Assembly: GCA_902571865.1 (NCBI GenBank)
Contig: CACGDO010000001.1
Coordinates: forward strand, 146,315-210,314
DNA length: 64,000 bases
Source of the DNA: an uncultured Alphaproteobacteria bacterium
GTDB lineage: Bacteria; Pseudomonadota; Alphaproteobacteria; HIMB59; GCA-002718135
Direction: 5' to 3'
Shown here: piece by piece, positions 25,830 through 34,838 of the stretch
How positions within the stretch are numbered: position 1 is the stretch's first letter
Layout: every line of letters begins with the position of its first letter
Position numbers and translations under genes: made by a program
The notes under the pieces: generated by a model
The model's database searches: none
The model's input: the letters and a program-made list of their open reading frames with translations, nothing else
Told to the model about the DNA's origin: nothing

Positions 25830-26643
25830 AAGATTAACCCTTAATTTTTTTGTAATTTTAATAGCATGCTTAATATGGTTTACACCAGTTGTATGGGTAA
25901 TCTCTCTGTCTTTTCAACCAAATGAATTATTACAAAAAACAACTACAAATTTCCTATTTGGATTTTTTCCCATTCCTTTTACTATTGAAAATTATATTAA
26001 AATGTGGAGTTCAAGCTTTGATATATGGGTTATGAACACTTTAATAGTAGCGTTATGTGCAACTTTTTTTACTACATTATTTTGCTCAATGGCAGGTTAC
26101 GCATTTGCAAGAATTGATTTTTTTGGTCGTAAATTTATATATCCATTTGTTCTTGCTGGATTAATGATACCCGGTGAATTATTATTTATCCCTCTCTTTA
26201 CGCAATTTAGTTCTTTAGGATTACATAACACGCATACGGGTTTATTTCTTCCAAAGCTTGGCGTACCATTTGGAGTTTTTATTATGACACAATATTTTAA
26301 GGGTGTTCCAAAAGAAGTAGAGGAAGCTTCTGTTATTGATGGAGCTAATCGTTTGCAAATTTTTGTAAGAATTATGCTGCCATTAGCACTACCTGCGATT
26401 TTTACAGTAGCCATAGTGAACTTTGGTGGTGCCTGGAATGATTATATATGGCCTCTTGTTTCTGCTTCAGAACAGCATATGAGAACACTTCAGGTTGGTA
26501 TGTCTCTTCAGTTAGGAAATAGATTGAGTATGTATATGGGCACATCCTTAGCGGGAATTATTATTTCTACTATTCCAACTATTTTTCTTTTAGTATACTT
26601 TCAAAAATATTTATTAAGAGGTTTTGCCTTAGGAACAAAATAA
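25822..26643 (+). CDS. sugar ABC transporter permease (MalG/UgpE type)
   Basis: 273 residues with six membrane segments and the EAA loop VEEASVIDGANRLQIF followed by MLPLALPAI. The length and the C-terminal RGFALGTK ending are typical of MalG/UgpE inner-membrane subunits (usual ending G-x-x-x-G-A-x-K-G). Translation is coupled to the first permease by an 8-base overlap. The transcript runs into a convergent glycosidase gene across a 17-base gap. No ATP-binding subunit follows. Confidence 0.88.
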   Translation: MSKRLTLNFFVILIACLIWFTPVVWVISLSFQPNELLQKTTTNFLFGFFPIPFTIENYIKMWSSSFDIWVMNTLIVALCATFFTTLFCSMAGYAFARIDFFGRKFIYPFVLAGLMIPGELLFIPLFTQFSSLGLHNTHTGLFLPKLGVPFGVFIMTQYFKGVPKEVEEASVIDGANRLQIFVRIMLPLALPAIFTVAIVNFGGAWNDYIWPLVSASEQHMRTLQVGMSLQLGNRLSMYMGTSLAGIIISTIPTIFLLVYFQKYLLRGFALGTK

Positions 26644-26668
26644 AATTAATAAAATTAAAATTAATTTT
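26642..26668. terminator. AT-only hairpin between convergent genes
   Basis: AAAATTAAT, 9-base loop, ATTAATTTT: a perfect 9-bp stem spanning the end of the permease operon and the last codons of the GH127 gene. It has nearly the same arms as the hairpin at 9232-9262. Weak, but its placement in two convergent gaps supports a terminator role. Confidence 0.33.
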
Positions 26669-28616
26669 CATTTACCCATACTAACATTTCATTTTCACCT
26701 CTATTTGACCATAAGTAATATGGAATAAATTTTAAATATGCATCTAAAAGTTTTGGCTTATCTTTAATATATAACTCATTAGTATCATCAAATTTTAATC
26801 CATTAATACTTAAAGAAATAATATTTTCTGAATTTATTTTATCTTCTTTTTCATTAAAGCTATTATTACTATCTATAACAAATCGATTTAAATTTTTTCC
26901 ATTGTCTATTTCTTCTAAACAGTAAAGTATTGGACCTCTAAAAATAGATGCTTTTCTAATATTATATCTGACATTTGGATTTGTTCTTACAAAACGAGGT
27001 GTAAAATCAAATTTTAATTCTATTTTATCACCAGTTTTCCATTTTCTATAAATTTTTGCATATCCATTGAAAGTTTTATAATTTATTTCTTCACCATTGA
27101 TTAATATTTTTGTTTTTTGATCCCATGATGGAATGCGAAAATAAATAATTGTTTCTTTGTTATTAGAATTTAAAATTTTTATCTCCGAATAACCTTTATA
27201 TGGAAATTCACTTGTTTGTATTATTTTTAAACCTTGTTCTTTATCTGAAAGATCTAATTCAGAACTAATATATTGATCAACTACTAAAGACTTTTGATAT
27301 GTATTATAAATATACATATCCATACTGGCAATTAGACGTGCTATATTTGGAGGACAACAAGAGCAAATGTGATACTCATCTCTTACCCCATGTCGTCTAT
27401 CTTGAAAATGTAAATAACCAGGATTACATTCAAGATAATTATCGTAAAAGAAACCTTTTCCATCTTGAGAAGTACTAGCAAGAATAAGATTATAGAAACT
27501 ATTTTCTATAATATCAGCGTATTCACTATTAATTTCTATTTTAGACAATCTATTTGCAAAATAAATAAGTGCAATAGTTGCGCAGGTTTCTGCAAAAGCC
27601 ATGTCATTAGGAAGGTCATAATCAAAAGAAAATCGCTCTCCTATATGCGCACTACCTACGCCACTATGGATATACATTCTTTTGTCTACAATATTGCGCC
27701 AAAGTAGTTTGCAAGTTTTCAAAAGATCTTTGTTATTATTAATTCTAGCTAGATCCGCCATAGCAGTGAACATATAAAGTGCTCTAACTGAATGCCCCTC
27801 TGCAGTATTTTGTTTTATTGGTTCTTTATGAGCCTGCCAATATTCTAAATCCTTAAATACTGATTCATCTTTGGCTAAATAGAAATCAACAAAATCTCTT
27901 AAATTAGAAGGTAGTTTTGAATAATCTAATTTTTGTGAATTTTTTTTTAATATTTCGTTTTCATTAATAAAATAATGTTTGTTATTAGAGTCAGTCTTAC
28001 CTCTTTCTTCAATAAAATATGTTGCAAGGTCTAAATATTTTTTTTTATTTGTATATTCATAAGCCTTTACTAAAGCTAATTCAATTTCTTGATGACCCGG
28101 GTATCCTCTTTTTTTACCAACTTCTCGACCAAATGTATCAATTATATGATCAATATATTTTTCTATTGAATTTAAAAAATGATTTTCTCCCGTTGCTTTT
28201 GAATGTTCAATGGCTGATTCTAATAAATGGCCAGCACAATATAATTCATGACGATCCCTTAAGTTAGTAAATTTATTTTCAGGCTCATGAAATTTAAAAA
28301 AAAAATTTAAATAACCATTATCCTCCTGATTATTAATAATTTTTTTTATAATGTTATCACATTTGTTTTTTAAGTTCTTATTTTTTTCTTGTTGCATGGA
28401 AAAAAATGCGCCCTCCATTAATTTTGCTAAATCTGATTCCCAAAATATATGTGGTTTTTCTGAAGCAGTGCTTTCATTTGTTAATGCTCTTATTCTTCCA
28501 GATTTTTCAAATGAATTTAGTATTTCAAAAAAAGATGAGTTGATATTTAAATCTTTTCTTTTTTTCCAAAATCCCTTGTTTATTTTAACTTTTGTAAGAT
28601 CCATATAATTACTCAA
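26661..28616 (-). CDS. glycoside hydrolase family 127 (beta-L-arabinofuranosidase-like, DUF1680)
   Basis: 651 residues, the usual length for GH127 enzymes such as HypBA1. The zinc-thiolate active site of that family is recognisable: Glu and Cys in FAETCATIAL near residue 340 and the Cys pair in CSCCPPNIAR near 420, one of which would be the nucleophile. An (alpha/alpha)6 barrel core is followed by beta-rich C-terminal domains. No signal peptide is seen, so it is probably cytoplasmic. It lies opposite the sugar permease operon. Substrate could be a beta-L-arabinofuranoside, though GH127 and its relatives also include other activities. Confidence 0.85.
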   Translation of the reverse strand: MSNYMDLTKVKINKGFWKKRKDLNINSSFFEILNSFEKSGRIRALTNESTASEKPHIFWESDLAKLMEGAFFSMQQEKNKNLKNKCDNIIKKIINNQEDNGYLNFFFKFHEPENKFTNLRDRHELYCAGHLLESAIEHSKATGENHFLNSIEKYIDHIIDTFGREVGKKRGYPGHQEIELALVKAYEYTNKKKYLDLATYFIEERGKTDSNNKHYFINENEILKKNSQKLDYSKLPSNLRDFVDFYLAKDESVFKDLEYWQAHKEPIKQNTAEGHSVRALYMFTAMADLARINNNKDLLKTCKLLWRNIVDKRMYIHSGVGSAHIGERFSFDYDLPNDMAFAETCATIALIYFANRLSKIEINSEYADIIENSFYNLILASTSQDGKGFFYDNYLECNPGYLHFQDRRHGVRDEYHICSCCPPNIARLIASMDMYIYNTYQKSLVVDQYISSELDLSDKEQGLKIIQTSEFPYKGYSEIKILNSNNKETIIYFRIPSWDQKTKILINGEEINYKTFNGYAKIYRKWKTGDKIELKFDFTPRFVRTNPNVRYNIRKASIFRGPILYCLEEIDNGKNLNRFVIDSNNSFNEKEDKINSENIISLSINGLKFDDTNELYIKDKPKLLDAYLKFIPYYLWSNRGENEMLVWVNEN

Positions 28617-28619
28617 TTA

Positions 28620-29507
28620 TTAATCTATAGCATTTATAATATTTTTATTTTTCTTCTCTTCTTTACTTCTCTCATTGTAAGTAATAATCAATACTGAAGA
28701 GAATACAACAATTCCACCTATCCAGGTCCATAAATCTGGAATTTCTTTAAATAAAAAATAACCAAAAGCAGATCCAAAAATTAATCCACTAAACCATATT
28801 GGCTGTGTAACTGATAAATCAGCGTATTTATATGCAAGACCTAAACACAAGTGTAAAATTGTACCTGATATGGCCCCAATAAAAACATATAAGATGGAAA
28901 ATAGTGAAGGTGTTTCCCAAAAATAAATTGCTAGAGGTAAGGCAAAAAAAGTCATTAAAGTATATTGGTATGAAACCATTGTAATTGGTGAATCATCTTT
29001 TGATACATATTTTGAAAGAATAATTATAAAAGACCAAAATAACAAAGAAACTAAAACCATTATAGTACCTATGTTAAATTCGACATAACCTGGTCTTATT
29101 ATTATTATAGTACCTAAAAAACCAATAACTAAAGCTAAAATTCTGTATTTAAAAATTTTTTCTCTAAAAATTATAAAACTTAATAGTACGACAATTATTG
29201 GGCTTAAAAAATTCATAGCTTTAAATTGTTCAAAAGGAATGTATATGAGAGCTCCAAAACCTAAAATCATTACGGGAATGTTAAATAACCCGCGAACTAT
29301 GTAGAATTTCAAATTATTTGTTTTATAAGTTGTAAATTTATTTTTAACTAAATACGGAAAAATAATTAATAAACCAAAAAAGAATCTTAAAAACCCAATT
29401 GTAAAAACATTTGAATCATATTGTGCTGCACGTATTAATGCTTCCATTAAAACTGCAAAAAAGGATGCAGACAAAGTTAATAAAATAGACTTAATATTAT
29501 TATTCAT
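28620..29507 (-). CDS. EamA/DMT family transporter (copy 2)
   Basis: 295 residues with ten membrane segments arranged as two EamA repeats. It is a paralogue of the gene immediately upstream: same length, same opening (MNNN-x-K-x-I) and aligned motifs such as GFLRFFFGLL, RGLFNIPVM and ITYNERS. Drug/metabolite transporters of this class move amino acids, nucleobases or other small metabolites, often outward. The pair follows the dmdA-like gene on the same strand with gaps of 3 and 8 bases, so all three are co-transcribed; a link to sulfur-compound metabolism is possible but unproven. Confidence 0.87.
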   Translation of the reverse strand: MNNNIKSILLTLSASFFAVLMEALIRAAQYDSNVFTIGFLRFFFGLLIIFPYLVKNKFTTYKTNNLKFYIVRGLFNIPVMILGFGALIYIPFEQFKAMNFLSPIIVVLLSFIIFREKIFKYRILALVIGFLGTIIIIRPGYVEFNIGTIMVLVSLLFWSFIIILSKYVSKDDSPITMVSYQYTLMTFFALPLAIYFWETPSLFSILYVFIGAISGTILHLCLGLAYKYADLSVTQPIWFSGLIFGSAFGYFLFKEIPDLWTWIGGIVVFSSVLIITYNERSKEEKKNKNIINAID

Positions 29508-29515
29508 TAATAAAA

Positions 29516-30403
29516 TTAAAGTTTAATCGGTATTGATTGCTTTGCTATATCTTTTTTTAGATAATTTTCTCTATAAGTAATAATCAGAATTGATGAAAAA
29601 ATTATTAAACCTCCTATTATCGTCCAAATATCAGGTATTTCATCAAAAATTAAAAAACCAAATAAAGATGCAATCAATAGCCTGGAAAAGTTTACAGGTT
29701 GTAAAACTGATAAATCTGTAAGCTTATAAGCTGTATTGATACACAAATGTACAATCGTCCCAGCAATGCCTGCAAAAATTAAATAATATAATGTTTCTGA
29801 TGAGGGAGATTGCCAAAAATATAATGCTATAGGAAAAGATAAGAATGTGACTAGGGTATATTGGTAAGACAAAATTGTAAATGCACTGTCAACTCTTGCT
29901 GCAAATTTTGTAATTATGACAACTACTGACCAAATAGAACAGGAACATAAAACCAAATATGCCCCTACATTTATTGGAACAATACCTGGCCTCAAAATAA
30001 CAAAGACTCCAACTAGACCGATTAGCAAAGCACCAATACGAATTAAATAAATTTTTTCTTTCAAAAAAATTACACTTAAGGCAACTACAATTATAGGTGT
30101 AACAAAAGAAATTGCTTTGATTTGTTCTAAGGGTATAAATTGTAGGGCAGAAAATCCAAGTAACATCATTGGAATATTTAAAATACCTCTTGTAAAATGA
30201 ATTTTTAAATTAGGTGTCTTAAAGTTTTGAAATTTAGTATAAAAAATAAAAGGCAGAATTAAAATAAACCCAAAAAGAAATCTCAAAAATCCAGCAGTAA
30301 ATACATTTATATCTTGAAGTGAAAATTTAATAAGAACATTCATTGTTACTCCTGAAACAGAAGCAACTAAAGCTAAAATAATAGCTTTTACATTATTATT
30401 CAT
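29516..30403 (-). CDS. EamA/DMT family transporter (copy 1)
   Basis: 295 residues and ten membrane segments in two EamA repeats, with GFLRFLFGFILILPF and RGILNIPMMLLGF in the first repeat and a positively charged C-terminal tail. It resembles the following gene closely enough to suggest tandem duplication and later divergence. The start lies 3 bases after the stop of the DMSP-demethylase-like gene. Substrate is unknown. Retention of two diverged copies hints at either two substrates or a heterodimer, as in some paired small-molecule transporters. Confidence 0.87.
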   Translation of the reverse strand: MNNNVKAIILALVASVSGVTMNVLIKFSLQDINVFTAGFLRFLFGFILILPFIFYTKFQNFKTPNLKIHFTRGILNIPMMLLGFSALQFIPLEQIKAISFVTPIIVVALSVIFLKEKIYLIRIGALLIGLVGVFVILRPGIVPINVGAYLVLCSCSIWSVVVIITKFAARVDSAFTILSYQYTLVTFLSFPIALYFWQSPSSETLYYLIFAGIAGTIVHLCINTAYKLTDLSVLQPVNFSRLLIASLFGFLIFDEIPDIWTIIGGLIIFSSILIITYRENYLKKDIAKQSIPIKL

Positions 30404-30406
30404 AAT

Positions 30407-31516
30407 TTATACGAATGGAATATCGCAAATTTCTCCTTTGTATTTTCTATTCTCAATAATTATATCAAATTGATCTTTAGTTAAAAAGTATGGTTTATTT
30501 ATCATTGCAATCCCAATCACCATGTTAAATGTAGGTGAAAAAACTGCAGATCTAATTTCACCAATTATTTTATCACCAATTGTTAAGTTAATTGCTGATC
30601 TCAGATTAATTTTATCAAGATTAATCTTTACTCCCATTAATTTTTTATTAATTCCATTTTCTTTAATTTTAATTAATTTATCTTTTCCAAGAAATTCAAT
30701 ATCATTTTCAAGATGAACAAATTTATCTAATCCACATTCAAATGGATTATCATTTATATCCATATCGTTACCATAAGAAAGTAAAGCGCCTTCAATTCTT
30801 TCAATTAAATGAGGACAACCTGGTTTGGCTTTAAGTTCTTTACCTTCTTCAAATAATAAATCGTATAATTCTAAACCAGATTTAGTATCTTCGACATAAA
30901 TTTCTACTCCGCCCTGTTTTGACCAACCAGATCTAGCAATTAAATATTTGGTATTTTTAAAATTAAAATATTTAAAATTATAAAATTTTAATTCTAAAAT
31001 TTCTTTACCAAAAACTTTCTCTAACAAATCAAAGGCCTTAGGACCTTGAACAGCCATAATATTTACATCAGGTTCTGTAATAGAAACTTCAAAATTTTTT
31101 CCTATAGCAAGACCTTTAGCAAATAACATAACATCTGAATCTGCAATTGAAATCCACCATTTTTCATTGTTAAATTTAAGCACTACGGGATCATTAATCA
31201 TTCCACCATTTTCATCAATTATTGGACAATAATAACATTTACCTTCTTTAGCCTCACTCAAATCCCTACAAGTCATTAATTGAACTAATTGATAAGCGTC
31301 CTTACCTTTAATTTCTATTTGTCTTTCGGCGGCTACATCCCATATTTGAACATGATTTTTTAAATGATTGTATGTTTCTTCAAGACTTCCCTCAAAACCT
31401 GCGGGAAGTAACATATGATTGTATATTGTATAAGAAGTAACACCCTGGTTTTCAATTCTGGAAGAATAAATAGTACTTCTCAACCTTCTTGATTTAGCTA
31501 CAAATTGATTTGGCAT
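30407..31516 (-). CDS. dmdA: DMSP demethylase DmdA-like (GcvT-fold aminomethyltransferase family)
   Basis: 369 residues. It follows the Pelagibacter DmdA pattern along most of its length, with segments such as SRRLR near the start, [60 protein letters not shown] and [11 protein letters not shown]. DmdA transfers a methyl group from dimethylsulfoniopropionate to tetrahydrofolate, giving methylmercaptopropionate. It is clearly distinct from the true gcvT at 50691. No dmdB, dmdC or dmdD gene is in the window. Two EamA transporters follow in the same operon. The assignment rests on remembered family sequence; related GcvT-like proteins exist that do not use DMSP. Confidence 0.77.
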   Translation of the reverse strand: MPNQFVAKSRRLRSTIYSSRIENQGVTSYTIYNHMLLPAGFEGSLEETYNHLKNHVQIWDVAAERQIEIKGKDAYQLVQLMTCRDLSEAKEGKCYYCPIIDENGGMINDPVVLKFNNEKWWISIADSDVMLFAKGLAIGKNFEVSITEPDVNIMAVQGPKAFDLLEKVFGKEILELKFYNFKYFNFKNTKYLIARSGWSKQGGVEIYVEDTKSGLELYDLLFEEGKELKAKPGCPHLIERIEGALLSYGNDMDINDNPFECGLDKFVHLENDIEFLGKDKLIKIKENGINKKLMGVKINLDKINLRSAINLTIGDKIIGEIRSAVFSPTFNMVIGIAMINKPYFLTKDQFDIIIENRKYKGEICDIPFV

Positions 31517-31584
31517 CGAAGACTCGTATAAATATTTGTATTAAATTAGTCTACATCTAAATAAATTAAATTTGATTTAGTGAA

Positions 31585-31755
31585 TTAAAGAAAATAATTG
31601 TAGGCAAAATAAAAAGATAAAACAACCAATACAATAGCTACCCAAATAGATAAGTTAGTAAAAAAAGTTTTTAAATTATTATTTGAGCTTAAGAAAGATG
31701 GTAAAACCAATAAAAGCACTCCAATCATATAAATAATTGGAACTAGCTTATCCAT
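31585..31755 (-). CDS. small two-TM membrane protein (56 aa)
   Basis: An open reading of 56 codons starting MDKLVPIIYMIGVLLL with two hydrophobic segments (about 6-20 and 36-53) joined by a short polar loop SSNNNLKTF. It fills most of the 240-base gap between the DmdA-like gene and the dehydrogenase gene and starts 4 bases before the dehydrogenase stop, consistent with an operon. I do not recognise a family. The balanced hydrophobic pattern and tight placement argue that it is real. Confidence 0.65.
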   Translation of the reverse strand: MDKLVPIIYMIGVLLLVLPSFLSSNNNLKTFFTNLSIWVAIVLVVLSFYFAYNYFL

Positions 31756-31758
31756 TTA

Positions 31759-32619
31759 TTAATATTTTTCCTTATCAATTAATTCACTAACAAGTAAATT
31801 TCCGAATCCTTTTTTTGATGCTTGTTTGTAAAATGATTTTGCTATTTTTGAGAGTTTATTAGCATTAGGTAAATCAGAAACAAGATCATTAATATAATTT
31901 AAATCTTTATATGTATTATCTACAGAAAAAACATATCCTTTGTAATTACCTTTTATAGCTTTATCAGCAATTCTATCTAAAGCACCTGAATTTCCTGAGC
32001 CTAATCTAGCAACATCACATAACAGCTTAATATCGATATTTAGTTTTTTTGCAGATTTAAAAAACTCAATCACAGTAGTAGTTGTCATCAATGATAAAAA
32101 GTTAGATAATAATTTTGCAGAAGATGCTTTTGATACATCACCAAAATTAAAAACAGACTTACAAAAAGAATTAAGAAATTTTTTACATTTTAAAAAATTA
32201 CTTTTTTTACCACCATAAATACCACCTAATATACCCTGCTCACTTTGAACTGGACCCCCCATTACTCCACAAAAATTATAACTTATTTTTTTTGATTTAA
32301 AAATTTTATCCATTTTTAAAGCACCATTTTTGTTATGCGTTGTTAAATCTATTACAAGTGTTTTACTATCAAGTTCTTGTTTAATTTTTTTTGCAACATT
32401 TAATGCTACAGGTGTATTTGTTACACATATCATTAAACAATCAAGTTTTTGTTTTTTGATTTCATTATATGATTTTAATTCTTTAGCCCCAATCTTTTTT
32501 AATTTGTTTATTGGTTTTCTATTTTTATGAGCAAATATAAATACATTATGCTTTTTTAATAAATTTTTTGCCATACCATAGCCCATATAGCCTACCCCTA
32601 TAAATCCAACATTGCTCAT
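31759..32619 (-). CDS. beta-hydroxyacid dehydrogenase (3-hydroxyisobutyrate dehydrogenase family)
   Basis: 286 residues from the ATG at 32619. A longer start at 32688 would add 23 unrelated residues inside the upstream transporter gene. The Rossmann motif GFIGVGYMG is at the extreme N-terminus, as usual. CGVMGGPVQSEQGIL corresponds to the substrate-binding D-A-P-V-S-G-G segment, altered here to V-M-G-G-P. The catalytic lysine lies in ASSAKLLSNFL (family pattern G-x-x-x-K-x-x-x-N). It should oxidise a small beta-hydroxyacid with NAD(P); the changed binding loop makes the exact substrate uncertain. Confidence 0.82.
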   Translation of the reverse strand: MSNVGFIGVGYMGYGMAKNLLKKHNVFIFAHKNRKPINKLKKIGAKELKSYNEIKKQKLDCLMICVTNTPVALNVAKKIKQELDSKTLVIDLTTHNKNGALKMDKIFKSKKISYNFCGVMGGPVQSEQGILGGIYGGKKSNFLKCKKFLNSFCKSVFNFGDVSKASSAKLLSNFLSLMTTTTVIEFFKSAKKLNIDIKLLCDVARLGSGNSGALDRIADKAIKGNYKGYVFSVDNTYKDLNYINDLVSDLPNANKLSKIAKSFYKQASKKGFGNLLVSELIDKEKY

Positions 32620-32668
32620 AGAAATAACTATAGTGAAAAAATTATTATTTAAAAGTGAATTATCAAAT

Positions 32669-33829
32669 TTAATTATGCCTAGATGCAAAAAAAGAAACTA
32701 CTAAAACAATAATTAAAAGTGGTACACATAAAAGATTTATAACAGTCCAATTTGAAAAATATAAAAGAAAACCAGCAGATAGCGATCCTATACCTTGAGT
32801 AGAAAAAACAATAAAATCATTTAGACCTTGTGCTGTAAATTTATCCTTTTCTTCGTAAGAAACAACCAACAAACTTGAGCCTGAAACAAATAAAAAATTC
32901 CAGCCAATACCAAGTAATATCAAACCAAGCATATATGAATAATAAAAATCAAAGAATGTATTAGTTAATATACTTAAAAACAAAATAACTACTCCTACAT
33001 ATATAATATTTGTATTTCCAAATCTTTTAATTAAATCTCCAGAAAACAGTGAGGGTAAAAACATACCAATGACGTGAAGTTGAATTACGATACTGGTTTC
33101 AAATAAAGTAAATTTATTAACAAGATGCATATGTAAAGGGGTAGCAGTCATGATTATAGCCATTGTAAAATAACCAAGACCAGCGCTTACGATTGATTGT
33201 ATAATTTTAATATTTTTTAAAAGTTTGAAAATAGTTTCAATTTCAAATTTACTTTGATCAATAGTATTTTTTGTTTCCTCATAAAAAAGAAGAACAAAGA
33301 AAGGAATGATTGCTGTAAAAGATAGGAAAATATAACTACCAAGAAATAAATAACTTGGAAAAAAATCTTTAAAATATTCTGCAAAATTAGATGAAAGTAA
33401 TGCAGAAACTATACCTAATAATAATATAATTGAGATAGATCTTGGAATAAATTCTTTTTTGACTGATTCAGATGCAGCAAATCGATACTGATGAATAAAA
33501 GCTTGTGAGCTGCCAATTAAAAAATTACCTAATGCAAAAATAAAAAAATTTTCTAAATAAATTGCAATTGAACAAATAATTAAAGCTAAACAACTTAAAA
33601 GAGATGAAAATAAAAATCCTTTCTGCCTCCCCCAGATGCTCATAAACCTAGATGCAATAGGTGCGCTTATTGCTATACCTATAATCATTAATGTCATTGG
33701 AACTGTTGCTAATGAATCTTTCATCATTATCTGGGATGTAATTATTCCGCCTAATAAAACTACAGCCATAGGTGGAAAAGCAGCAATTGTAGAAGAAATA
33801 CAAATAACAATAAAATTTTTATTAAACAT
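32669..33829 (-). CDS. major facilitator superfamily transporter
   Basis: 386 residues with about twelve membrane segments. The loop between helices 2 and 3 carries the MFS motif A-like SRFMSIWGRQKGF, and a second such loop SGDLIKRFGN lies in the C-terminal half. LGIGWNFLFVSGSSLL resembles the YnfM/quinolone-exporter type of MFS proteins. It lies 49 bases upstream of the dehydrogenase gene on the same strand and divergent from the aminotransferase operon. The substrate is not predictable; export of a small organic compound is typical. Confidence 0.83.
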   Translation of the reverse strand: MFNKNFIVICISSTIAAFPPMAVVLLGGIITSQIMMKDSLATVPMTLMIIGIAISAPIASRFMSIWGRQKGFLFSSLLSCLALIICSIAIYLENFFIFALGNFLIGSSQAFIHQYRFAASESVKKEFIPRSISIILLLGIVSALLSSNFAEYFKDFFPSYLFLGSYIFLSFTAIIPFFVLLFYEETKNTIDQSKFEIETIFKLLKNIKIIQSIVSAGLGYFTMAIIMTATPLHMHLVNKFTLFETSIVIQLHVIGMFLPSLFSGDLIKRFGNTNIIYVGVVILFLSILTNTFFDFYYSYMLGLILLGIGWNFLFVSGSSLLVVSYEEKDKFTAQGLNDFIVFSTQGIGSLSAGFLLYFSNWTVINLLCVPLLIIVLVVSFFASRHN

Positions 33830-33947
33830 TACAAAAGATAATTTCTAATTGGTTATATTAATTTGATCACATGTCACTCTTTGATTTGCAATAAAAGTTA
33901 ATAAAATTATTAAGTAGACAATATTTGCTATTAAGATAAAAATAATT

Positions 33948-34838
33948 ATGGTTTCAAGTCATGATTTTGTAGATGATAAAAGAAATAAAAATATTAAAAT
34001 TTATATCAACGGAAAATTTTATAAAAGAAAAGATGCCAAAATATCAGTTTTTGATTCCTCTACAATGCTTGGGGATGGTATCTGGGATTCGTTAAGATAC
34101 CATAATAATAATTTCATTTTTCTAAAAGAACATCTAGACAGGTTATATAAAGATGCAAAGCTTATTGACTTAAAAATACATTTGACTCGTAAAAAACTTT
34201 CAGAAGCACTAATAAAAACTATTAAAATAAATAAAATGAAAACAGATATTCATATAAGAATAATTGTTTCTAGGGGTATTAAATCAACACCCTATCAATC
34301 ACCTAAAGTTACAATATCCAAGCCTACAATAATCATAATTCCTGAATATAAAAAACCAGATATTAAAGCTTACAAAAAAGGATTAAAATTGGTTACAGTA
34401 AAAACTATTAGAGGACCAATCAATGTTCAAAATCCACAAATAAATTCACTTAGTAAATTAAATTGTATACTGGCATGTATTGAAGCTAATAAAAAGAATG
34501 CTGATGAAGCACTTATGTTTGATATTAATGGAAATGTTGCCACAAATAATAGTACTCATTTCTTCTTTGTAAAAAATAAGACAGTCTTCACCTCAACAGG
34601 AAAATTTTGTGTTACAGGAATTACAAGACAGAAAATTATAGATCTATGTAAAAAAAATAAAATAAAAGTAAAAGAAAAAAATTTTAAATTAAACGAAGTA
34701 TTAAATGCAGATGAAGCATTTTGCACAGGATCTTTCGCAGGAATTGTACCAGTAAATCAAATAAATAAAAAAAAATACTCATTAAAGAAAAATCCTATTA
34801 CTAAAGAATTAACTAATTTTTATAATAATTTATTTTAA
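33948..34838 (+). CDS. class IV PLP aminotransferase (branched-chain/D-amino acid type)
   Basis: 296 residues. Fold-type IV motifs are clear: VFDSSTMLGDGIWDSLRY near the N-terminus, the PLP lysine in SLSKLNCI near residue 168, EALMFDINGNVATNNSTHFFFVK and the closing substrate region CVTGITRQKIIDL. Family members are branched-chain aminotransferases, D-alanine transaminases and aminodeoxychorismate lyases; GNVATNNSTHFF best fits the branched-chain-like group. It is the first gene of a tight forward operon, with the next gene starting at the base after its stop. The native substrate pair is uncertain. Confidence 0.85.
   Translation: MVSSHDFVDDKRNKNIKIYINGKFYKRKDAKISVFDSSTMLGDGIWDSLRYHNNNFIFLKEHLDRLYKDAKLIDLKIHLTRKKLSEALIKTIKINKMKTDIHIRIIVSRGIKSTPYQSPKVTISKPTIIIIPEYKKPDIKAYKKGLKLVTVKTIRGPINVQNPQINSLSKLNCILACIEANKKNADEALMFDINGNVATNNSTHFFFVKNKTVFTSTGKFCVTGITRQKIIDLCKKNKIKVKEKNFKLNEVLNADEAFCTGSFAGIVPVNQINKKKYSLKKNPITKELTNFYNNLF

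Noticed and set aside
28620-30403. Two EamA genes as an assembly duplication
   Set aside because: The proteins align and share length but differ at most positions, so they are diverged paralogues rather than copied sequence.
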